A stretch of DNA of 9,463 nucleotides from Bacteroidales bacterium (GTDB lineage: Bacteria; Bacteroidota; Bacteroidia; Bacteroidales; UBA12481), in assembly GCA_028707745.1 (NCBI GenBank), contig JAQWAJ010000040.1, positions 1 to 9,463 of the forward strand. The letters are read 5' to 3'. The notes under the pieces were generated by a model that saw only the letters and a program-made list of their open reading frames with translations, made no database searches and was not told where the DNA came from. Shown piece by piece: positions 1 to 5,922 of the stretch (the stretch's first letter is position 1; each line of letters begins with the position of its first letter). A program made the translations under genes and the position numbers.

Positions 1-1
1 A

Positions 2-1087
2 GGCGCTTTAGCCTTTAATGAGCCGATGACCGAATACTACCTTCGTCATCCATCCTACAATGATTATCCTGTTGTAGGGGTATCCTGGTTGCAGGCTACA
101 CAGTATTGCGAATGGAGAACCGATCGTGTGAACGAGGCAATGCTGATCAAGGAAGGCATCCTTATGGAGGATCCCAATCAGACCAGCGCTAAGAATTTCA
201 ACACTGATGCTTATCTGGCCGGTCAGTATGAAGGGGTGGTACGTCAGGATTTGCCCAGTCTCGATCCGAACAACACCGTTCGCAAAGCCAGGATGGAAGA
301 TGGTTTCTTCTATCCCAAGTACCGGCTCCCGACCGAAGCTGAATGGGAATTTGCCGCACTGGGACTGGTTGCCAAAGAGGAGTTGATTGACAATAAAAGG
401 ATTTATCCATGGCGCGGTAACTATACCCGTAATGAGGACAAATCCGAGAGAGGCAGTATCATGGCAAACTTTGTCCGTGGCAGAGGTGATTACATGGGAG
501 TTTCCGGATCGCTGAATGATGGTTATCCCTATACTTCTCCGGTTAAAACTTATGCTCCGAACGATTACGGTCTCTATGATATGGCTGGCAACGTGAATGA
601 ATGGGTTCTGGATGTGTACCGTCCTTTATCCTCGATTGAAATGGATGAACTCAGTCCATATCGGGGCAATGTTTTTACGGTTCCGCAAAAAGATGCCGAA
701 GGTAATATTGTTGAAAAAGATTCTCTTGGCCGGATTCCGAGAAGAATGATGACTGCCGAAGAAAATATGAAAAGAACGAATTACAAGAGGTCTGATAATC
801 GCAACTATCGTGACGGGGACGCTCAGTCGAGCCTAGCACTCAAGGCAGGAGAGGAAGACAATGCCAAGAGCACCGGCGAAATGTATTTCCAGGGTAGCGG
901 GGAGAATAAACTGGGTATGACAAGCAGGATTTCTGATCGTGCCCGTGTTTACAAAGGCGGTTCATGGAAAGACAGAGCATACTGGCTCGTTCCGGGCACA
1001 CGCCGTTTTATGGATGACAATAAATCAACTGATGATATCGGCTTCCGTTGCGCTATGTCGCGCCTCGGCAGAGCTGATGGAAAATAG
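2..1087 (+). CDS. gldJ: GldJ-like gliding motility / type IX secretion lipoprotein (5' partial)
   Basis: The reading frame is open from base 2, so the true start and the lipoprotein signal peptide lie upstream; about 362 codons are visible (Flavobacterium GldJ is roughly 560 residues). It belongs to the formylglycine-generating-enzyme (FGE)/sulfatase-modifying fold. Counting from the Met at base 26, the fold's signatures are YPVVGVSW (14-21), YRLPTEAEWEFAA (99-111), YGLYDMAGNVNEW (181-193), YKGGSW (309-314) and DIGFRCAM (337-344). A charged insert of about 110 residues (roughly 198-308) separates the last two blocks. Aligned by eye from KGGS, the two active-site cysteines of true FGE are replaced (Asp and Leu), so catalysis is unlikely and a structural role fits. 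GldJ proteins are outer-membrane lipoproteins needed for gliding and type IX secretion, and they stabilise GldK. The assignment to GldJ rather than GldK rests on the insert and on the adjacent murF, an arrangement I recall from Flavobacteria. Confidence 0.85.
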   Translation, partial: GALAFNEPMTEYYLRHPSYNDYPVVGVSWLQATQYCEWRTDRVNEAMLIKEGILMEDPNQTSAKNFNTDAYLAGQYEGVVRQDLPSLDPNNTVRKARMEDGFFYPKYRLPTEAEWEFAALGLVAKEELIDNKRIYPWRGNYTRNEDKSERGSIMANFVRGRGDYMGVSGSLNDGYPYTSPVKTYAPNDYGLYDMAGNVNEWVLDVYRPLSSIEMDELSPYRGNVFTVPQKDAEGNIVEKDSLGRIPRRMMTAEENMKRTNYKRSDNRNYRDGDAQSSLALKAGEEDNAKSTGEMYFQGSGENKLGMTSRISDRARVYKGGSWKDRAYWLVPGTRRFMDDNKSTDDIGFRCAMSRLGRADGK

Positions 1088-1090
1088 AAT

Positions 1091-2383
1091 GTGAGATCTG
1101 AGGATTTCTATAATATTTTTCTGCAACACCCGCAGATATGTACAGACAGCCGGAAGGTATTTCCCGGCTGTCTCTATTTTTCTCTGAAAGGTGAGCATTT
1201 CGATGGCAATGCTTTCGCGGCAGACGCTCTTTCAAAAGGCTGTGCCTGTGCCATTGTCGATGATCCGGCTGTGGTTGCAGATGAGCGATATGTTTTGGTT
1301 CCTGATGTCCTGACTTTTATGCAGGAACTCGCCTCATACCACAGAAGCTTGCTTACCATTCCAGTGATCGGGCTCACCGGGACCAATGGAAAAACAACCA
1401 CCAAGGAGCTGATTCAATCTGTATTAAAGCAAAAATACCTCACTATTGCTACTTCTGGCAATCTCAACAACCATATTGGTGTGCCCCTTACTGTATTGTC
1501 AGCAAACGCTGAAACTGAGATCCTGATTGTGGAGATGGGAGCCAACCATCCGGGGGAGATCGATTTCCTTTGCCATATCGCCAGGCCAACACACGGTTTG
1601 ATTACCAATATCGGGAAAGCCCATCTGGAGGGTTTCGGATCGTTCGAAGGAGTTATCAGGACAAAAAATGAATTGTATTCCTGGATAAAAAGCACTGGCG
1701 GTAAGCTGTTTGTTAATACTGATGACCCTTTACTGAATACGCTGGTAAAAGACTATCCCTCGGTTTCCTATGGCGTTTCTGCAACTGCGGATATCAGCGG
1801 GAGCGCCCTGAATATGGAGCGAAATCTTTCGGTGATATGGGAGACTGCTGATGGAGGGCCTGAAATGGTCAACAGCCATCTGACAGGAGGATATAACCTG
1901 CAGAATATTCTGGCGGCCATATCTGTAGGCAGGTATTTCGGTTTAAGCAATGACCAGATCAGGGTAGGCATTGAATCCTATATTCCGGAGAATATGCGTT
2001 CGCAATGGATTCAGACGGATCACAATGTGCTGTTTCTGGATGCCTATAATGCGAACCCTTCAAGCATGGCGCTTTCGATCGATCACTTTGCCTCACTTCA
2101 CTTGCCTGATTCGGTCGCGATTTTGGGTGACATGTTTGAATTGGGAGTCTATTCAGATGAAGAGCACCTCAATATTATAAAACTGGCTGAAACAAAGAAC
2201 TTTGGAAGGTTGTTATTTGCTGGTCGGAATTTCTTCTCATTTAAAAACAAATATCCGTTTCTCTTTTTTGAGGATATCGGGACTCTTAAAGGCTATCTGG
2301 AGCAGAATCAGATCAGTGGTTGCCAAATCCTGATCAAGGGATCGAGGGGTATGAAATTAGAGCAATTGGTTCCCTATTTGTGA
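1091..2383 (+). CDS. murF: UDP-N-acetylmuramoyl-tripeptide--D-alanyl-D-alanine ligase MurF
   Basis: This cytoplasmic ligase makes the last soluble peptidoglycan precursor, joining D-Ala-D-Ala to UDP-MurNAc-tripeptide with ATP. The 430-residue length is close to the family's usual 450. The N-terminal Mur domain carries TDSRKVFPGCLYF (18-30). The ATP-binding loop is TGTNGKTTTK (96-105), followed by GNLNNHIGVPLT (123-134) and VEMGANHPGEID (147-158). MurF-typical motifs follow: HLTGGYNLQNILAA (263-276), DAYNANPSSM (317-326), ILGDMFELG (344-352) and IKGSRGMKLE (415-424). No key residue is visibly missing. The start is GTG at 1091, three bases after the gldJ stop. The only nearby ATG (1089) is followed at once by TGA, so GTG is the sensible choice. 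No clear Shine-Dalgarno sequence is seen; translation is probably coupled to gldJ. The 3' end overlaps the converging glycosyltransferase gene by 10 bases. Confidence 0.96.
   Translation: MRSEDFYNIFLQHPQICTDSRKVFPGCLYFSLKGEHFDGNAFAADALSKGCACAIVDDPAVVADERYVLVPDVLTFMQELASYHRSLLTIPVIGLTGTNGKTTTKELIQSVLKQKYLTIATSGNLNNHIGVPLTVLSANAETEILIVEMGANHPGEIDFLCHIARPTHGLITNIGKAHLEGFGSFEGVIRTKNELYSWIKSTGGKLFVNTDDPLLNTLVKDYPSVSYGVSATADISGSALNMERNLSVIWETADGGPEMVNSHLTGGYNLQNILAAISVGRYFGLSNDQIRVGIESYIPENMRSQWIQTDHNVLFLDAYNANPSSMALSIDHFASLHLPDSVAILGDMFELGVYSDEEHLNIIKLAETKNFGRLLFAGRNFFSFKNKYPFLFFEDIGTLKGYLEQNQISGCQILIKGSRGMKLEQLVPYL
1144..1182 (+). other. Terminator-like hairpin inside the murF 5' region
   Basis: A perfect 10-base inverted repeat, AGACAGCCGG (1144-1153) and CCGGCTGTCT (1164-1173), encloses a 10-base loop and is followed by a T-rich stretch, CTATTTTTC (1174-1182). 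The shape is that of an intrinsic terminator or attenuator, yet it lies in codons 18-31 of murF, over the conserved TDSR...PG motif. It may be only a by-product of the coding sequence. There is no evidence of function beyond the structure. Confidence 0.3.
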
Positions 2384-3399
2384 GGCAGTAAGGAAGTGAA
2401 CTTTTTCTTTCGTCTGAGAAAATAGGCGGCAACTATGCTGTGGTTATACCATCCGGATAGTTCCTCAGGGGCAGGATGCCTGGTTCCGGAATAATCTGTA
2501 TATTCCTTCTTCCAAAGTTTTGAAAAATCCCGGTGGGCTTTCACCACAGCCATAAAGAAAGCCGGTTTCCCTTTGAGAAGGTACTGGGCTGCGGCAATAC
2601 CGTCGAGGACCTTTCTGATAAAGAGCTTCTTCCGGAGGCTGGCTGAGGGTACGTTTTTTCTGAGCAGTAAAAGATTATTCCGGAAATTCAGATAAAGTTT
2701 CTTGGGGCTTTCGTTGGGCAAGGCACCTCCGCCGACATGAAAGATCTGTGAATCAGGGGTGTACCAGACTTCATAACCATTCGAATGCAATCTCCAGCAA
2801 AGATCAATTTCTTCCATGTGCGCGAAAAACAGCGGGTCCAATCCGCCGGAAGCCCGGTATGCATCGGTGCGCACCATCATACAGGCTCCGGATGCCCAGA
2901 ACACTCTGGCAGGTTCTTCAAACTGCCCATGATCTTTTTCAATGGAGTCGAAAATTCTTCCGCGGCAGAAAGGATAACCATAGCAATCGATCCAGCCCCC
3001 GGCTGCTCCTGCGTATTCAAAAGATTCACGGTCGGCAAAGCTTTTGATTTTGGGAGCCACAGCGCCTGCTTGCGGGTGTTGTTCCATAAAGGAGTAAAGG
3101 TGGCTGACCCAACCCGGAGTAACTTCTACATCTGAGTTAAGCAGAACCAGGTATGGGGTCTGGATTTCACGGATCGCAATTTCATAACCTCCTGAATATC
3201 CATAGTTTTGATCCAATACCTTTAACAGGATATCCGGATGCTCTGTGGTGATCCAATGGACCGTATCATCGGAACTGCAATTGTCAACCACCACAATATC
3301 TGCGATATCTGTCGGGGTGTTGGTTTTCAGCAGAGGCAAAAACTTTTGTAGAAATGCCAGACTATTCCAGCCAAGGATAATTACGGAAACCTGCTTCAT
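2374..3399 (-). CDS. Family 2 glycosyltransferase (WbbL/rhamnosyltransferase-like)
   Basis: A GT-A fold enzyme expected to move a sugar from a nucleotide sugar to an envelope acceptor on the cytoplasmic membrane face. The sugar and acceptor cannot be read from the sequence. Motifs in the 341-residue product are VSVIILGWNS (4-13), VVVDNCSSDDT (36-46), the metal/nucleotide-binding LLNSDVEV (86-93) in place of a plain DxD, FWASGACMMVR (167-177) and HMEEIDLCWRL (194-204), the last supplying the likely catalytic acid cluster. These are usual for the WbbL-like branch. No transmembrane segment is clear. The frame is open upstream to 3456, but the start at 3399 is preferred because the family motif begins there and its ATG overlaps the acyltransferase stop (ATGA, 3396-3399). 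GGAGGAG sits about 14 bases upstream, within the acyltransferase gene. The gene ends the minus-strand cluster with TAG. Confidence 0.9.
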   Translation of the reverse strand: MKQVSVIILGWNSLAFLQKFLPLLKTNTPTDIADIVVVDNCSSDDTVHWITTEHPDILLKVLDQNYGYSGGYEIAIREIQTPYLVLLNSDVEVTPGWVSHLYSFMEQHPQAGAVAPKIKSFADRESFEYAGAAGGWIDCYGYPFCRGRIFDSIEKDHGQFEEPARVFWASGACMMVRTDAYRASGGLDPLFFAHMEEIDLCWRLHSNGYEVWYTPDSQIFHVGGGALPNESPKKLYLNFRNNLLLLRKNVPSASLRKKLFIRKVLDGIAAAQYLLKGKPAFFMAVVKAHRDFSKLWKKEYTDYSGTRHPAPEELSGWYNHSIVAAYFLRRKKKFTSLLPHK

Positions 3400-4307
3400 G
3401 ACGGCAAAGGTAACTCCTCCTTGTGATATTTCCATCGCCGGTGTGACCACAGCCATAGGTAAGGCTCTTTTCGGATGGAATCTTCAAGAAGCCGGGTATA
3501 GGTCCGGGTGATATCTCCATCTGCAGTTGGGCTGACTCCGTCATAGATCGGAGTGAGAAGTGCTTCATAGCTCCCGAAACCATGTTTTACCTGGTCGAGG
3601 TAGTAAACCGGCAGATGATATCGTCGCGCAATTAACTCGGCGCCCGTAAAAAAGGCGGTTTCCTGATTCAGAAAAGTAGTCCAGAACCGGATATCCACCC
3701 GAGCCGGAGTTTGATCGCCAATCAGCAACAGGGCAAAAGGTGCGCTGTCTTCGTTTTGCGCCCCGGAAACAGCACGGACCGTCTCTTTCATCGAGATTAA
3801 TTCAATTCCGGGCTTATGCCTGATTTTTTGCATCAGATAGTCGGCAAACCGGCTTGACTGTGGTTTGTATACGCCCAACAGCCGGTATCCGGATGATAAA
3901 ACAGGCAATGGAATCCACTCCCAGTTACCATAATGACCGGTCAGGATGATAATGTTTTGTTTCTGTTCCAGTGATTGAGAAAGCATCTCCGGGTTGGCAA
4001 ACGGCATTCGCCTGGACTTTCGGTTCGGTTTCAGCCGGATAATCAGTATGGTTTCCAGAAACAACTCTGAAAAATGCTGGTAAAACTTGCGGGCAACTTT
4101 TTGTTGTTCTTTCGCGGAAAGCCCTGGTAATGATTTGCTTATGTTTTCTTTTACCACCTTTGACCGATATCCGCATAACCCAAAAAGCAGAACATCGATC
4201 AGAAGAGAAATAAATTTCATTAAAAATCCGGGCAACCAGGAAAAAAGCCAGAGGATTGCCCGGATGATGGTAGCTAGTATTTGATTCAATTTACCGGGTT
4301 GTGTCAT
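3396..4307 (-). CDS. LpxL/HtrB-family lysophospholipid acyltransferase
   Basis: A 303-residue member of the lipid A late-acyltransferase superfamily, which transfers an acyl chain from acyl-ACP (or acyl-CoA) to lipid A precursors or related lipids at the inner membrane. The catalytic HX4E motif is in TGHYGNWEW (123-131; His125, Glu130). Other family hallmarks are GDQTPA (197-202) in the substrate-binding block, FFTGAELIARRY (219-230) and YLWLWSHRRWK (283-293). A hydrophobic N-terminal stretch (about 10-45) gives membrane attachment. The start ATG overlaps the stop of GWxTD gene B as ATGA (4304-4307), and the stop overlaps the glycosyltransferase start in the same way. The three genes are therefore very probably co-transcribed and translationally coupled. 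Pairing with a glycosyltransferase suggests lipid A or glycolipid modification. The substrate is not known, and an ornithine or other aminolipid acyltransferase role cannot be excluded. Confidence 0.9.
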   Translation of the reverse strand: MTQPGKLNQILATIIRAILWLFSWLPGFLMKFISLLIDVLLFGLCGYRSKVVKENISKSLPGLSAKEQQKVARKFYQHFSELFLETILIIRLKPNRKSRRMPFANPEMLSQSLEQKQNIIILTGHYGNWEWIPLPVLSSGYRLLGVYKPQSSRFADYLMQKIRHKPGIELISMKETVRAVSGAQNEDSAPFALLLIGDQTPARVDIRFWTTFLNQETAFFTGAELIARRYHLPVYYLDQVKHGFGSYEALLTPIYDGVSPTADGDITRTYTRLLEDSIRKEPYLWLWSHRRWKYHKEELPLPS

Positions 4308-5767
4308 CTTTTAAAGTTTGATAAAAATCTTGATCCCCATCCTGACCCACCTTTGCCATACATCAGGCTTTGCACGGTTGCATTTTCCCGGGGATCTGAC
4401 GGCGAAAGCATGTTCACGTTATATCGATCATCCCTGGCGTCCGAATATAATAGAAAATATTCAGTGCCGACAACATGTGGATCGTAAAAAACGAAACGAA
4501 CATTGCTCTGATTGTTGATATGAAAGAATGTCCAGATTATGTAGGGAGCGGTATTGGGTTCTGATTTTGAATCCTCAACCTGGTTCGGAGTGCCATACTT
4601 CAGCCATACATATCCCATATCCGTTTCATACCCATGTTTGATTTTGGTAGCATAATTCTTTTCAATGGCCAATACCTGATCCTTATAAAATGTCCATTCG
4701 GCTTCGGGATTTTGCTCATTCCTGATTTTCCAGAAATTGTACAGGAATTTTTGCATCTTCAATTGGTCCGTGGTTTCAATGACCTTGTCGATAAATCTAT
4801 TCTCTTGTTGAGTGGAAATTGGCTTCAGACACTGGATATAGAATTTTAAGGAGTCCAGGGTGTTTATCTGTTCTGCAAAAGTCGAAGTGATGTCAACACT
4901 CTGAATGTCTGCCAGATTGATCTGGGCACCAGGATTGTCGCGCTGAAAGAACAGTTTGTTTTGGAGGATAAGCTCATTATTCCGGTCACGAGCTTCCACC
5001 ACCAAATTGTAGTTTCCTCCAGGTAGTTCGGCAATAGGCATGGTTGCCAGGATAGGATTGATCATAGCAGCCTTTTGTTTTTGGAATCCGCAATAATCGC
5101 CCAGCATGACTTTGGTTTCGAAGGATTCAATGTAGTATCTGTAAAGGAAATCCTGATTTTCACCGAACTTTTTATCGAGATTGTACAGTTCGGTATAGAA
5201 GGTCAGTTTATTGACCGAAACCGGGTAATAATCTCCGACATAGGGCACCAGGTCGAACCCGCTTTTCGACAGGATATTCTCTTTTTTGGTGGCCTGAAAA
5301 GATTCGATTAACTGGATACCACTGAACTTGAGAACTGAATTGTTGAATTCGAGGTCCAAAGGATATGAGTTTTCAATCAGATTGCTTTCGTTGTTGTTAT
5401 CTTTAATGGTAAGATCGATGCGATAGGTGCCTGAAGGCAACAACACTCTTTGCTGATCAATGAAATTAGGCTTCACATTCAAGGTGTCGTCCAATTCAGC
5501 GCTTAACAGATTATATTTCCGGTAATCAATGATCTTATCTTCTTTGATAAACAACAGGGTTACTCCCAGCGAGGCCTGGTAGGTTCCACGTGCTGTTTTT
5601 ACATAATTCGCTGATGACCCTAGCAGTTTCAGGTAGGTTTCAACAAATGGTCCTTCGGCCTGGTAATAGAAGCCTGATTGACAGAATGTGCCCTGCAAAT
5701 CCTGTGAATTTACCCGGACTGCCATCGTTAATACAAGCAGTCCCCATAAAATAACAGATTTTTTCAT
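4304..5767 (-). CDS. GWxTD-domain exported protein, paralogue B
   Basis: A 487-residue protein of unknown function. Residues 1-21 look like a signal peptide (MKK, hydrophobic run to about 16, then VNSQ). No lipobox cysteine is apparent, so a periplasmic or outer-membrane-associated location is likely. The C-terminal part carries the GWxTD-type signature, here HGYETDMGYVWLKYG (378-392) with PNQVED next to it and FVFYDP at 425-430. Tyrosine replaces the tryptophan that names the family. The middle (about 160-280) contains ILSKSGFDLVPYVGDY (165-180) and GNYNLVVEARDRNNEL (251-266), suggestive of a beta-rich domain. It aligns without gaps to paralogue A (5923-7383) over about 450 residues at roughly 65% identity by hand count. 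Their C-termini then diverge before a shared GWG...NFKR ending. Its stop overlaps the acyltransferase start, and the ATG at 5767 is well supported. No enzymatic role can be assigned. Confidence 0.85.
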   Translation of the reverse strand: MKKSVILWGLLVLTMAVRVNSQDLQGTFCQSGFYYQAEGPFVETYLKLLGSSANYVKTARGTYQASLGVTLLFIKEDKIIDYRKYNLLSAELDDTLNVKPNFIDQQRVLLPSGTYRIDLTIKDNNNESNLIENSYPLDLEFNNSVLKFSGIQLIESFQATKKENILSKSGFDLVPYVGDYYPVSVNKLTFYTELYNLDKKFGENQDFLYRYYIESFETKVMLGDYCGFQKQKAAMINPILATMPIAELPGGNYNLVVEARDRNNELILQNKLFFQRDNPGAQINLADIQSVDITSTFAEQINTLDSLKFYIQCLKPISTQQENRFIDKVIETTDQLKMQKFLYNFWKIRNEQNPEAEWTFYKDQVLAIEKNYATKIKHGYETDMGYVWLKYGTPNQVEDSKSEPNTAPYIIWTFFHINNQSNVRFVFYDPHVVGTEYFLLYSDARDDRYNVNMLSPSDPRENATVQSLMYGKGGSGWGSRFLSNFKR

Positions 5768-5922
5768 GGTTAGTGATTTGTTTAGTTAGGTTACTCTTTT
5801 CTGCGGGGACAGGGATAATTATTCTGTTTTTGTGTGGGGACAGAATAAACATAGTATTTTATCCGTCAGGTCCAACGAAAAGTGCCATGGTGTTTTCCAT
5901 TATGTTTAGCAATAAGTCCTTA
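5768..5922. other. Intergenic region between GWxTD genes with repeats and a hairpin
   Basis: This 155-base gap is the longest non-coding stretch in the window. On the plus strand GGGGACAG occurs twice (5805-5812 and 5836-5843). A perfect 9-base inverted repeat, TTATTCTGT (5819-5827) and ACAGAATAA (5840-5848), has a 12-base loop. A small palindrome, AATAAG-TC-CTTATT (5911-5924), covers the stop codon of paralogue A. There is no run of T after the hairpin on either strand, so it is not a classical terminator. The repeats could be an operator, a remnant of a dispersed REP-like element, or chance. Confidence 0.5.
5846..5875 (-). promoter_or_regulatory. Possible Bacteroidota-type promoter for paralogue B and downstream genes
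   Basis: Read on the minus strand, TATGTTTA (5853-5846) matches seven of eight positions of the Bacteroides -7 element TAnnTTTG. TTG (5875-5873) lies 19 bases upstream, near the expected place of the -33 TTTG element. Transcription would begin near 5840, giving a leader of about 70 bases before the ATG at 5767. The inverted repeat at 5819-5848 would overlap the start point. The match is only moderate. Confidence 0.3.

Noticed and set aside
2748..3135. Two overlapping plus-strand frames of about 100 codons
   Set aside because: Both are antisense to the glycosyltransferase core motifs and have no recognisable domain or start signal.
3400..3456. Longer glycosyltransferase start at 3456
   Set aside because: It adds 19 residues unlike the family, which begins directly at the VSVIIL strand, and it would lose the ATGA overlap with the acyltransferase.
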